64,000 nucleotides of DNA from Saprospiraceae bacterium (GTDB taxonomy: Bacteria > Bacteroidota > Bacteroidia > Chitinophagales > Saprospiraceae), in assembly GCA_016718205.1 (NCBI GenBank), contig JADKEB010000020.1:1-64000 (forward strand), read 5' to 3'. This document shows, piece after piece, positions 39,825 to 48,890 of this stretch (its first letter is position 1; the number at the start of each line of letters is the position of its first letter). The translations under genes and the position numbers were made by a program. The notes beneath the pieces were generated by a model, which worked only from the letters and a program-made list of their open reading frames with translations, was not told the origin of the DNA and ran no database searches.

Positions 39825-40685
39825 ATGTCGCATAAAAACTCAAGATTGTCTATAGTATTTTTGCTGATGTTCCAATGGTTTTCAGGTGCATCTCAAAGCC
39901 ACGTTTGTCCTTTGAAAGGCAATTGGGTATTTGTAAAAGAATACAGTGATGAGTTTAATTCCAAAAAACTCGATGAAAACAAATGGTGGGATTTTAATCC
40001 GGCGTGGCCCGGCCGAAAGCCGGCCCATTTCTCCCGCAAAAATGTAAAGGTAAAAAAAGGAAGTCTAGAGCTTACAGCCAAAGCCCTCGACTCAACAAAA
40101 GTAGACATCGAACTCAGAGCCAAGGGCATGGACAAATACTCCACAGCTATTGTCAAAAGTAAAAACAGAATACAATATGGATATTTTGAAGCACGATGCA
40201 AATCCATGAAAGCCAATGTATGCAATGCTTTCTGGCTTTACGATCCATTGAATCCCGATAAAAAATATCGGGAAGGCAGTTTTTCAGAAGAAATCGATAT
40301 TTTTGAAATATTTGGAAAACCCGGCAAACCTGAGTTTGACAGAGTTTACTGGGCTACCTTGCACAGGTATGAAACTCCCTATGTCGAATCCATAGTCAAT
40401 AAGAAAAAAACGAAGCTTGAAGACTACTCAAAAAAAATAAAAATGCCCTTTGAATTTTATGATGATTACCACACATTCGGGTTTTTGTGGACACCTGAAA
40501 AGCTTCAATGGTACGTAGACGGCGAAACGGTTTGGGAACGAAAGAACGATTATTTCACCAACCCATTGCATATTATTTTCGACGCAGAGATCATGGAAGA
40601 CTGGATGGGATTGCCGGACAATAAAGATCTACCTTCGACGTTTTATGTTGACTATGTCAGGGTTTGGCAGCATAGTGAAGATTGA
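39825..40685 (+). CDS. Glycoside hydrolase family 16 protein, secreted
   Basis: A 286-residue protein with a signal peptide (SIVFLLMFQWFSGASQS). The GH16 catalytic motif EIDIFE is at about residues 156-161 (nucleophile Glu156, Asp158, acid/base Glu161). Flanking signature pieces are YGYFEARCKS, NAFWLYDP, YHTFGFLWTPEKLQWYVDGE and FYVDYVRVWQ. It should cleave beta-linked galactan or glucan chains. The IFEIFG and WLYDP context resembles agarase/carrageenase-like members, but the substrate cannot be assigned. Co-transcribed with the flippase. Confidence 0.9.
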   Translation: MSHKNSRLSIVFLLMFQWFSGASQSHVCPLKGNWVFVKEYSDEFNSKKLDENKWWDFNPAWPGRKPAHFSRKNVKVKKGSLELTAKALDSTKVDIELRAKGMDKYSTAIVKSKNRIQYGYFEARCKSMKANVCNAFWLYDPLNPDKKYREGSFSEEIDIFEIFGKPGKPEFDRVYWATLHRYETPYVESIVNKKKTKLEDYSKKIKMPFEFYDDYHTFGFLWTPEKLQWYVDGETVWERKNDYFTNPLHIIFDAEIMEDWMGLPDNKDLPSTFYVDYVRVWQHSED

Positions 40686-40712
40686 TTTTTGTCTGAGAAG
40701 TTTTAAATTCCT

Positions 40713-41189
40713 ATGTTGGCAGGTGCTGTATCTTTTTTATATTCCATTCCTTGTGATTCTTTTCAAACCCTACTTCAACAAGATCCGACAAAAGCCATTC
40801 TTGCCATCAAAGAAATCATAATGTTAACAACTGATATGCGCTCTACCCTAATGTCCCGTACAGTAAGCGAGGGAAGGCTCAATATGTTTAAAGCCGCAAC
40901 AACATTTCAGAAGAGGTTTAATTGCAGTTGTCATCTGGCTATCAACAAAATCTCACACATTGGTGACGACTTTGTGGTCGATTACTTTTCTGGATTTAAA
41001 GACAAACTTAATTTACAAATATATGATATGGATGGAAAATCCATACTGAACAGATACGTAAAACCTGAATTCGGAGGATCTCAAAGACTACTTTTGGAAA
41101 GCTACATCCACCAAACTCAAGGGATCAGATTTTTGAAAATATCTGATAATAAATGCTCCATATCGAAAGGATTTTCCATCCTTGATTAG
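40713..41189 (+). CDS. Hypothetical protein, possible T9SS-type C-terminal region
   Basis: A 158-residue frame 27 bases after the GH16 gene. The last 65 residues (LNLQIYDMDGKSILNRYV … GIRFLKISDNKCSISKGFSI) resemble the C-terminal half of a T9SS sorting domain, though the YPNP start is missing. The N-terminal half is unassigned and contains RFNCSC. It may be a fragment of a secreted protein. Confidence 0.45.
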   Translation: MLAGAVSFLYSIPCDSFQTLLQQDPTKAILAIKEIIMLTTDMRSTLMSRTVSEGRLNMFKAATTFQKRFNCSCHLAINKISHIGDDFVVDYFSGFKDKLNLQIYDMDGKSILNRYVKPEFGGSQRLLLESYIHQTQGIRFLKISDNKCSISKGFSILD

Positions 41190-41275
41190 GAACATTTGAC
41201 CTCCATACTGGTAGGGTTGGTCATCCAAAAAGAAATTACTTCTTTTAAAAAAACTGAGCTAACTTTATTAGGATA

Positions 41276-42144
41276 CTATTGCCCTGTAATACGTTTCTTC
41301 TTCCATCTCTTATGAGACCACAGCCAGTCTTCCGGTCTTTGCTGAAGGATTGATTCCAATTTTTTCATAAACCTTTCTGTGATTATACCTTCAGCCAGAT
41401 CTTCTGTTCCATCTGTAAGCTCATGCAAAGTAACATCATAGTGACCACGTGTCATTCGTTGTATATGCACATAGAAAACCGGACAACAAAGCATTCTGGA
41501 ATATTTGTCCGCCCCTGGTGGGCAGGCAGTGTCCTGACCTAAAAAGTCACCCAATGAGCATTATCAGACCAGGTACTTTGATCACTGACAAGCACAAAGG
41601 TTGCTCCATCGTTTTTATATTGTTCAAAACCTTTGGATGTATTTTGTATAGGAACCATGATAAAACCAAACCTACCTCGCTTTTTTGCTGCATACTCCTC
41701 GCTGTATTTATTTGACAAGGGCTTATAAAAACCTAAAGATGGATTTGGAAAAGATAGGGCATAAGTTATAACTCCCCATTCCCAGTTCCCATAGTGTGCT
41801 GCTGAGTGGATGACACATCTGCCTTGTTGTGTATATTTAAGTGACACCTCAGGATTGACAAAGTGGTATCTTTTGAGAAATTCAGATTTTGGCATAGTAA
41901 AACCTTTGAGGCTTTCCACTATTATATCTCCAAGATTATCATAGGATTTTTTTGCAATCTTTTTTAGATCATCATCAGTTTTTTCCGGAAAACTTGCTTT
42001 GAGCTGCTTTTCTACTACATCCCTTCTGTACCGTACCACACTGTACAAAAACCAGGATAAAAAATCCGATATTTTATACAGAATTCCAAATGGTATTATA
42101 CTGAACAATACCGTAGATAACCTGAAAAAGATATAACCGATCAT
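41276..42144 (-). CDS. Lysophospholipid/lipid A acyltransferase (LpxL/HtrB-like), one frameshift
   Basis: ATG 42144 starts a hydrophobic N-terminal segment. IHSAAHYGNWEWG contains the catalytic HxxxxE motif of LpxL/LpxM-type acyltransferases. LGFYKPLSNKYSEEYAAKKRGRFG and FVLVSDQSTW follow. The frame breaks at the A5 run 41541-41545; one more base joins WVTF to LGQDTACPPGADKYSRM, and the ending QQRPEDWLWSHKRWK is the family's conserved C-terminus. The enzyme would add a secondary acyl chain to lipid A or a related lipid at the inner membrane. Confidence 0.88.
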
Positions 42145-42171
42145 ACAAGAAGATATTTAGGTATTATTATT

Positions 42172-43716
42172 TTAATGGCTTCGACTTTTCACTGCGAGTT
42201 TTTCTCTGATGATTTCCTGAATCCTTCTATTCTGAATCTTACTGTCAAGCCAGGAGATGATATCGAGGTAAAGGAAAGGCCTTCTCTCATATGGATCCTG
42301 TTGATATTTAACCAATCTTGCTCTTAATTTCATAAATTCACTTTTTAAGTCCTTTCTTGTCATCATCGGTGTTTTTCTCAAAAATCCCAACATTTCTCGC
42401 TGCACTGCCTGGAGATCATCCATTTTATTTAAAAATCTGAAAACCGTTTTTATCTGATAACTCAAAAAGAAATCATTGCCGAGCTCATAATGACTGATCA
42501 GAGTGAGAATTCTGGCAAAACACTGAATATCTTCCCTCAAACCCCCAATAGGGCTGTTGATAATTTTATTGAGGTGACCTATCGCATTATTGAAGTCGTC
42601 GGCCCCAAAATATACACATGCAAGTTTATATTGAAACACCATCTCCCTATTGACATCCCAATGGTGTTTTCCTGACATGAGCAGTGAGCTGACCTCTTCA
42701 ATTTCTTTTACACCCTGATCATAATTTCCTGTAAGAAATATTTTATTCAGCAAATGAATGTATCTGAATAGCTTAAAGTTTAAGTGCTGAGCTTCGGTGA
42801 GTTGGTCATTTTCCAGTTCAACAAATTTGTCATAACTCAATAAAAACTTATCTCTTTTATTGGCCATATACAAAGCATTCAGAGCATTGTGCAAACCTTT
42901 AAAGTACAAGACCGGATCTTCCTGCTTCATGTGTGGAGTAAGCTCGAAACTATCTACCCATTTTTGCGAAAATTTATAATAATTCAAAAAATCCTGGATC
43001 ATGTGATAATACCAAACCAGTGATTGATAGTAGTATATTTTTTCATAAAAACCCAGTTTATGAGCTTTGACTTCAGGCAGATGGGCATAAAAATAATCTT
43101 TTAACACTTCGAAATCTTTTTTACCTCTTACATACCCGTATTTCAGGTACATACCATATAGCATGATTGAAAGATTACTCAATTTATCTCTGAGTCCCAC
43201 TCTTTTAAGTAACCTTACACTCTCATCACTCAGCTCTATGGCTTTTGTTGTAGAACTCCCGGTGATATATTGCGTTTCTATTTTTCTCTCTTCGTCCAGG
43301 ATATGATATAAGAGTAGCGTTTCGTGACTATTTTCGGCTATCTTTTTAGCTTTTTCCAGCATATCGAGACTCGATTGAGTCATACCTTTTGTCTGCAAAA
43401 TTCGGGCATAATCCAGCAACTCTCTTATTGAAATATCACTATAATCCTGCTTATGTAAATGTCGGATATTTGAAAGTATTTGTTTAAGCAGATTGGCTTT
43501 GATATTTGAAAGTTGCGCCCTTTTGATTTGTGGTATCTTTTTCAACAGGTCTGATTCATTGTACTTTTTTCCTGAATCTATGTAATCGAATAACTGCATG
43601 AACAACTTATCATGAGCATTATTATCTCGATTGACATACAATCTGAAACTACGCTTTTCAGCTTTTGTCATTGATCTGACAAGTTGTATCAATTGATCTG
43701 TTTGTTGACTGGGCAT
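42172..43716 (-). CDS. Conserved hypothetical helical protein (514 aa)
   Basis: An intact, soluble protein, helical throughout, opening with QLIQLVRSMTKAEKRSFRLYV. It contains TPR-like helical pairs (ELLDYARILQTKGMTQSSLDMLEKAKKIAEN) and Trp/Tyr-rich segments. I recall similar proteins as conserved hypotheticals in Bacteroidota, without known function. The C-terminus ends with a basic stretch. The acyltransferase gene follows after 27 bases. Confidence 0.65.
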   Translation of the reverse strand: MPSQQTDQLIQLVRSMTKAEKRSFRLYVNRDNNAHDKLFMQLFDYIDSGKKYNESDLLKKIPQIKRAQLSNIKANLLKQILSNIRHLHKQDYSDISIRELLDYARILQTKGMTQSSLDMLEKAKKIAENSHETLLLYHILDEERKIETQYITGSSTTKAIELSDESVRLLKRVGLRDKLSNLSIMLYGMYLKYGYVRGKKDFEVLKDYFYAHLPEVKAHKLGFYEKIYYYQSLVWYYHMIQDFLNYYKFSQKWVDSFELTPHMKQEDPVLYFKGLHNALNALYMANKRDKFLLSYDKFVELENDQLTEAQHLNFKLFRYIHLLNKIFLTGNYDQGVKEIEEVSSLLMSGKHHWDVNREMVFQYKLACVYFGADDFNNAIGHLNKIINSPIGGLREDIQCFARILTLISHYELGNDFFLSYQIKTVFRFLNKMDDLQAVQREMLGFLRKTPMMTRKDLKSEFMKLRARLVKYQQDPYERRPFLYLDIISWLDSKIQNRRIQEIIREKLAVKSRSH

Positions 43717-43741
43717 TTTGTGATGTAGGTCAATAATAGAG

Positions 43742-43749
43742 CAAAATTA
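43742..43749 (-). promoter_or_regulatory. Promoter -7 box
   Basis: The minus strand reads TAATTTTG, matching TAnnTTTG, 25 bases before the start of the 514-residue hypothetical gene. Confidence 0.35.
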
Positions 43750-43818
43750 CAAAAATTTATAGGAAACACCTTTTTATATTAATCATACCTGCTATCTTTA
43801 CAGTAAATAATACAAAAT

Positions 43819-44445
43819 ATGAAAAACAATAATTTGGTAATGGCTCTGTTCTTAAGCTTATTATTGTCGTCTTGTGCTAAGGTCTATTATAGCCCTGATG
43901 CTGAAAAAATTTCAAATAGACATAAAATAATTGCTGTTGCAATTCCGAAGGTTTCTATCCCTCCCCAAAAAAAAATTACAGCTGATGAACTCATCAAAAT
44001 GTCAGAAAAGGAAGCTGAAATTTTTCAGTTTGAAATGGTATCCTGGCTTTTGAAAAGAAAAAATGATAACAAAATTCATGTGAATATTCTCGATGCTTCA
44101 ACATCTTTTGCAAAAAACAAGAAAGCTGAAGATGAAGAAAAATTCTTGACTCCTGCCCAACTCAATGAAATTTTGTAGGTAGATGCAGTGCTAACATCAA
44201 ATTATAAACTGTCTAAACCTATGTCAACCGGGGCCGCCATTTTTACGACTGTATTATTTGGGTTTGGTACGACCAACCAAATTGTTGTTAATATGGAGCT
44301 GCATGACAGGTCCACTAAAAAAATGATTTGGAACTTCAGCCATACCCTATCAGGTGGACTATTTAGTTCTTCTGATCAATTAGTAGCCGAAGTCATGCGT
44401 ATCGCAAGTAAAAAACTACCGTATACAAAATTTATGAAAAAATGA
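43819..44445 (+). CDS. Hypothetical lipoprotein interrupted by an in-frame TAG
   Basis: The lipoprotein signal ends LLLSSCAK (Cys at residue 19). A stop codon TAG at 44176-44178 divides two segments that are in the same frame. The second segment (VDAVLTSNYKLSKPMSTGAA … TTNQIVVNMELHDRSTKKMIWNFSHTLSGG) reads on as a normal continuation, typical of small outer-membrane assembly-type lipoproteins. CAG to TAG would restore the gene. The two open segments run 43819-44178 and 44188-44445. Function unknown. Confidence 0.6.
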
Positions 44446-44472
44446 TGTAGTATCATGTCAAAATTTTAAAAT

Positions 44473-44508
44473 AAAAAAGGGGCATTTCGTGAGACTTGCC
44501 CCTTTTTT
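44473..44508. terminator. Bidirectional terminator
   Basis: A perfect 12-bp stem, AAAAAAGGGGCA (44473-44484) with TGCCCCTTTTTT (44497-44508), and a 12-base loop. The A and T tracts make it active in both directions. It separates the plus-strand lipoprotein gene from the 3' end of rplQ and ends the ribosomal superoperon. Confidence 0.85.
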
Positions 44509-44542
44509 ACACTACTACCTAACGTTATATTCTCAGAAATAT

Positions 44543-45079
44543 CTATTCTTCTTCGTTTGATGCAATTTCGTCAATCACTTCAGGTGCAGCAACTGTAGCT
44601 GCGGCGGCTGTTGCCGCCACTCCTGTCACTACGTCTGTGCTAGTTCCTTCTCCGCTTCCTCCTTTTCTTCTTCCTCTTCTTGTACCAACTTTCGTAGTTG
44701 CTGTTTTTGCCTTCATCACATCATTGAAATCGACAAGCTCGATCATAGCTGTTTCTGCACCGTCACCTTTTCTAAATCCGGTTTTGATGATTCTGCAGTA
44801 TCCACCTGGTCTGTCTGCGACTTTTGGAGCTACATTGTCAAATAGCTCAATGATTACATTCTTATTTTGAAGGTCAGCAAAGACCATTCTCCTTGAATGA
44901 GTTGTATTATCTTTACATCTCGTAATGATAGGCTCGACAAAAACTCTTAAAGCTTTTGCCTTTGCAACTGTCGTGGTGATTCTTTTGTGCAGAATCAACG
45001 AATTGGCCATGTTAAGTAATAAGGCGTCTCTATGACCCTTTTTTCTACCCAGATGGTTAAATTTTTTACCGTGTCTCAT
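44543..45079 (-). CDS. rplQ: Ribosomal protein bL17 with C-terminal extension
   Basis: The core MRHGKKFNHLGRKKGHRDALLLNMANSL and PGGYCRIIKTGFRKGDGAETAMIEL is standard bL17 (about 120 residues). It is followed by some 55 residues rich in Gly/Lys and then Ala/Val/Glu (ATAAAATVAAPEV). Such low-complexity tails are known in some Bacteroidota. Last gene of the operon. Confidence 0.95.
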   Translation of the reverse strand: MRHGKKFNHLGRKKGHRDALLLNMANSLILHKRITTTVAKAKALRVFVEPIITRCKDNTTHSRRMVFADLQNKNVIIELFDNVAPKVADRPGGYCRIIKTGFRKGDGAETAMIELVDFNDVMKAKTATTKVGTRRGRRKGGSGEGTSTDVVTGVAATAAAATVAAPEVIDEIASNEEE

Positions 45080-45190
45080 TGACTTAAAGTTTGCGTACCA
45101 CTATTGCTAGAGTCATCCTTCGGCCTGCGACTCTTAGAAGCAACGTTTCATACTATTTAAAAAATACAATCCAGTTAAGGGCCGAAACGA

Positions 45191-46189
45191 TTATTCTTCG
45201 TCAAGTTTATATTTAGAAAGGTCCATTCCAAATGTAAGACCTTTTTGCTGTAAAAGTTCTTCTATTTCTACCAAAGACTTCTTACCAAAGTTTCGGAATT
45301 TCAGAAGTTCATGCATATCAAATTTGACCATCTCACCTAGTGAATTGATCTTAGCTGCCTTCAGACAGTTGTATGCTCTGACGGATAGATCGAGATCTTC
45401 AAGAGATGTCTTAAGCAATTTACGCATGTGAAGGATATGCTCATCCACTACATCATCCTGACGTGATGAAGAATCATTGAAGGTGATATTTTCATCAGTG
45501 ATCAGCATAAGATGCTGAATCATAATTCTTGAAGCTTCTTTAAGTGCGTCTTCCGGGTGAATAGTACCGTCAGTTTTCAGCTCAATAGTCATCTTTTCAT
45601 AATCCGTCCTCTGACCAACACGCGTATTCTCCACTTTAAAAGCTACTTTTTTGACCGGAGTATATATCGCATCCATCGGTATGACACCGATAGAAGCATC
45701 TTTTGGAAGATTCTCATCTGCAGGTACATATCCACGACCCTTTGTAATGGTAAATTCGATTTCAAGAGTTACATTCGGTTCCATAGTACATATGTACAAA
45801 TCCGGATTCATTACCTTAAAAATATTGGTTGCAGCCTCAATATCTCCGGCTACAAACTTATCTTTACCTGAAATGGTAACATAGAGTTTCTCTTCATCTG
45901 AATCTTCAGAAACCACCACAGGCTTTAATCTTACCTGCTTCAGGTTTAGAATAATATCGACTACATCTTCTACAACTCCCTTGATAGTAGAAAACTCATG
46001 ATCTACTCCCGCTATCCTAATAGCAGAAATGGCATAACCTTCCAATGAAGAAAGAAGTATTCTTCTCAGTGAGTTTCCTATAGTCTGTCCAAAACCAGGC
46101 TCCAACGGTTTAAATTCAAAAACGCCATCAAAATCATCAGCTTTTTGTAATAAGATCTTGTCTGGTTTTTGAAAATTTAGAATACTCAT
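45191..46189 (-). CDS. rpoA: RNA polymerase alpha subunit
   Basis: 332 residues. The N-terminal assembly domain has FKPLEPGFGQTIGNSLRRILLSSLEG. The C-terminal domain, with SVRAYNCLKAAKINSLGEMVKF and FRNFGKKSLVEIEELL, carries the helix-hairpin-helix that contacts UP elements and activators. It sits between rpsD and rplQ as in the alpha operon. Confidence 0.97.
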   Translation of the reverse strand: MSILNFQKPDKILLQKADDFDGVFEFKPLEPGFGQTIGNSLRRILLSSLEGYAISAIRIAGVDHEFSTIKGVVEDVVDIILNLKQVRLKPVVVSEDSDEEKLYVTISGKDKFVAGDIEAATNIFKVMNPDLYICTMEPNVTLEIEFTITKGRGYVPADENLPKDASIGVIPMDAIYTPVKKVAFKVENTRVGQRTDYEKMTIELKTDGTIHPEDALKEASRIMIQHLMLITDENITFNDSSSRQDDVVDEHILHMRKLLKTSLEDLDLSVRAYNCLKAAKINSLGEMVKFDMHELLKFRNFGKKSLVEIEELLQQKGLTFGMDLSKYKLDEE

Positions 46190-46250
46190 TTATATTTTTT
46201 TTTCTTATTTATAAAAAAGAAGCAGGCCGCCTAAAAAGACAGCCAATAAA

Positions 46251-46865
46251 TTATTTAGAATATAATTCTACAATAAGTTGCTCGTTTATATTTTCAGGGA
46301 TTTTTTCCCTTTCAGGATGTGCAAGATACCTTCCTTCCATTTTATCACCATTCCATTCTATCCATCCGTAGGTCTTTGAGCCATCCTTTTTAGCCTTCAC
46401 ATTACTGAGTATGATGTCAATATTTCTTGACTTTCCTCTTACTGATACAACAGTACCTGGCTTCAAAAGCATAGATGGAATATTACAAAGTATACCATCC
46501 ACCATGATATGTCTGTGCGTAACTAACTGACGAGCAGCTCTTCTCGTCTTAGCAATACCCATACGGTATACAACATTATCCAGTCTCGATTCCAGCAATT
46601 GAAGCAATATCTCACCTGTTACTCCGGATTTTGCAGCAGCTTTCTCAAACAGATTTCTAAACTGTCTTTCCAATACACCATACGTATATTTTGCTTTTTG
46701 CTTTTCATTGAGCTCTATGGCGTAATCCGTCCTTTGCTTACGCTTCTTCATTTGACCATGTTGGCCCGGAGGATACTTTCTTTTTTCATAAGCTTTATCA
46801 TAACCAAAAATCGGTTCTCCAAATGCTCTTGCCTTCTTAGTAGTAGGACCTGTATATCTTGCCAT
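46251..46865 (-). CDS. rpsD: Ribosomal protein uS4
   Basis: 204 residues. The N-terminal RYTGPTTKKARAFGEPIFG is of the zinc-free type. The S4 domain LESRLDNVVYRMGIAKTRRAARQLVTHRHIMVDG binds 16S rRNA. It is a primary 30S assembly protein and often the autoregulator of the alpha operon. Confidence 0.97.
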   Translation of the reverse strand: MARYTGPTTKKARAFGEPIFGYDKAYEKRKYPPGQHGQMKKRKQRTDYAIELNEKQKAKYTYGVLERQFRNLFEKAAAKSGVTGEILLQLLESRLDNVVYRMGIAKTRRAARQLVTHRHIMVDGILCNIPSMLLKPGTVVSVRGKSRNIDIILSNVKAKKDGSKTYGWIEWNGDKMEGRYLAHPEREKIPENINEQLIVELYSK

Positions 46866-46895
46866 TATAAATGGATTTTAGTATAATAATTATGA

Positions 46896-47285
46896 TTAAA
46901 CTCTTCTTTTCTTTGGTGGTCTGCAACCATTATGAGGCACAGGTGTCATATCTTTGATCCTTGTGACTTTGATGCCTGAAGAATCAATAGCTCTGATGGC
47001 AGATTCTCTACCAGCACCCGGACCCTTTACAAAAACTTCCACATTTCTTAATCCAGCTTCGTACGCTGTTTGGGATGCTCCGTTTGCAGCCATTTGAGCA
47101 GCATATGGTGTATTCTTCTTACTACCTCTGAACCCGGACTTACCTGCAGAACCCCAAGATATAACCTGACCGGCTCTGTTACAAAGAGATATGATGATAT
47201 TGTTGAAAGATGCGTGTATAAATGCCAAGCCTTCTGACTCGACTTTCACTACTCTTTTTTTACTGACTTTTTTACCTTTAGCCAT
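46896..47285 (-). CDS. rpsK: Ribosomal protein uS11
   Basis: 129 residues. AFIHASFNNIIISLCNRAGQVISWGSAGKSGFRGSKKNTPYAAQ and the C-terminal VTRIKDMTPVPHNGCRPPKKRRV are the uS11 signatures. It forms the platform of the 30S subunit. Confidence 0.97.
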   Translation of the reverse strand: MAKGKKVSKKRVVKVESEGLAFIHASFNNIIISLCNRAGQVISWGSAGKSGFRGSKKNTPYAAQMAANGASQTAYEAGLRNVEVFVKGPGAGRESAIRAIDSSGIKVTRIKDMTPVPHNGCRPPKKRRV

Positions 47286-47304
47286 AATGAATATATATTA
47301 ACTA

Positions 47305-47682
47305 TTATTTAGTTGCTTTCTTTTTATTTGCTACAGTCTTCTTTTTACCTTTTCGGGTACGAGCATTAGTCTTAGTGCTTTGCCCTCTTACAGGTAGCCC
47401 CTTCCTATGTCGGATCCCACGATAACAAGCGATATCCATAAGCCTTTTTATACTTAATTGCACCTCACTTCTTAATTCACCTTCCACTTTGAATTCGTCC
47501 TGAATAAATCTGGAAATGAACTTTATATTTTCATCCGACCAATCACTTACTTTGGTATCCTCAGATACACTTGCAGATGACAGGATTTTTTTGGCCAAAG
47601 TAGGACCTATACCATAGATATATGTCAAGCCAATGACTCCTCTTTTGTTTCTTGGTAAATCTACACCAGCGATACGTGCCAT
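47305..47682 (-). CDS. rpsM: Ribosomal protein uS13
   Basis: 125 residues. MARIAGVDLPRNKRGVIGLTYIYGIG and RGIRHRKGLPVRGQSTKTNARTRKGKKKTV identify it. The basic C-terminal tail contacts P-site tRNA. Confidence 0.97.
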   Translation of the reverse strand: MARIAGVDLPRNKRGVIGLTYIYGIGPTLAKKILSSASVSEDTKVSDWSDENIKFISRFIQDEFKVEGELRSEVQLSIKRLMDIACYRGIRHRKGLPVRGQSTKTNARTRKGKKKTVANKKKATK

Positions 47683-47694
47683 AATTTCGTTTTA

Positions 47695-47811
47695 TTATCC
47701 TTGTCTTTGTTTAAATTTAGGGTTCTTTTTATTTATAATATAAAGCTTCCCCTTTCTTCTAACTATTTTGCAATCTACTGATCGCTTTTTAATTGATGCC
47801 TGTACTTTCAT
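47695..47811 (-). CDS. rpmJ: Ribosomal protein bL36
   Basis: A 38-codon gene: MKVQASIKKRSVDCKIVRRK, then GKLYIINKKNPKFKQRQG. It lies in the conserved position between infA and rpsM. The usual zinc Cys/His set is reduced: only the Cys in VDCKIV is seen, so this is a C-minus form. Confidence 0.93.
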   Translation of the reverse strand: MKVQASIKKRSVDCKIVRRKGKLYIINKKNPKFKQRQG

Positions 47812-47831
47812 TGTATTAAGCCTTTAGTCTG

Positions 47832-48050
47832 TTATTTATATCTGTAATTTATTCTTCCTCTTGACAAGTCGTAAGGAGACATTTCTACAGCAACTTTATC
47901 CCCTGGCAATATCCTGATATAATGCATTCTCATTTTTCCAGAGATTGTGGCGGTTATCAGGTGTCCACTCTCCAGTCTCACCCTAAACATTGCGTTTGAT
48001 AGGGCTTCTTCTATTATTCCGTCGAGTTTTATCAGGTCTTGTTTTGCCAT
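47832..48050 (-). CDS. infA: Translation initiation factor IF-1
   Basis: A 72-residue S1/OB-fold protein with LIKLDGIIEEALSNAMFRVRLESGHLITATISGKMRMHYIRILPGDKVAVEMSPYDLSRGRI, near-perfect family sequence. It binds the ribosomal A site during initiation. Confidence 0.97.
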   Translation of the reverse strand: MAKQDLIKLDGIIEEALSNAMFRVRLESGHLITATISGKMRMHYIRILPGDKVAVEMSPYDLSRGRINYRYK

Positions 48051-48073
48051 TTTTCAAATTGGAGCGCAAATAT

Positions 48074-48883
48074 CTATAAATTTATCGAGATATCCACGAT
48101 TTCGTCATTTTTTTTAATTGATTCATCAATATAAGAGTGATCAGAGAGTATATCCGGTCCATCTTTTCGTATCGCTACACTATGTTCATAATGGGCAGAA
48201 GGCTTTCCATCTTTTGTCAGGATAGTCCACCCATCATTGAGCTGCTTTACCCCTCTGACTCCCAAATTTACCATCGGTTCGATTGCAAGAACCAAGCCAT
48301 CTTTTAGTATCGGGCCTTTGCCTCGCTGTCCAAAATTAGGAACTTCAGGATCCTCGTGCAGGTTGCGTCCCACACCATGACCTACTAGTTCGCGAACAAT
48401 GCTATAACCATGGATTTTTTCACAATAATGTTGGATGTGAAAACTTATATCCCCGACTCTATTTCCGATCACTGCAGCTGATATACCTTTATATAAAGAT
48501 TCTCTTGTCACTTTAAGTAATCTCCTGACTTCCGGAGTGATATTTTTGAATGCGAAAGTGAATGCCGCATCACCATAAAAGCCATTGAGCACAACACCGC
48601 AATCGATAGAAACTATGTCTGTTTCCGTAAAAACCCTGTCAGATGGAATTCCATGCACTACTGCATCATTGATTGACATACACAAGGTCGCCGGAAATCC
48701 TCGATAGCCTTTAAAACCCGGCTTACCTCCATGATCCTTTATAAACTCTTCAGCCGATTTATCAATTTGTTTGCTATTTTTTCCTACTTTTAGGATTTCA
48801 GCTATATGTGCCAGCGTTTTACTTACCAGTAAATTGCTTTGCCTCATTAATTCTATTTCTTCATTTGTCTTGTAATAAATCAT
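48074..48883 (-). CDS. map: Methionine aminopeptidase, type I
   Basis: 269 residues. It has the metal-binding residues of the pita-bread fold: Asp in SIDCGVVLNGFYGDAAFTF, His in ELVGHGVGRNLHEDPEVPN, Glu in LVLAIEPMVNLG and the final Glu in SAHYEHSVAI. It removes initiator Met from nascent proteins. Location between secY and infA is the Bacteroidota order. Confidence 0.95.
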   Translation of the reverse strand: MIYYKTNEEIELMRQSNLLVSKTLAHIAEILKVGKNSKQIDKSAEEFIKDHGGKPGFKGYRGFPATLCMSINDAVVHGIPSDRVFTETDIVSIDCGVVLNGFYGDAAFTFAFKNITPEVRRLLKVTRESLYKGISAAVIGNRVGDISFHIQHYCEKIHGYSIVRELVGHGVGRNLHEDPEVPNFGQRGKGPILKDGLVLAIEPMVNLGVRGVKQLNDGWTILTKDGKPSAHYEHSVAIRKDGPDILSDHSYIDESIKKNDEIVDISINL

Positions 48884-48890
48884 TCTGATA

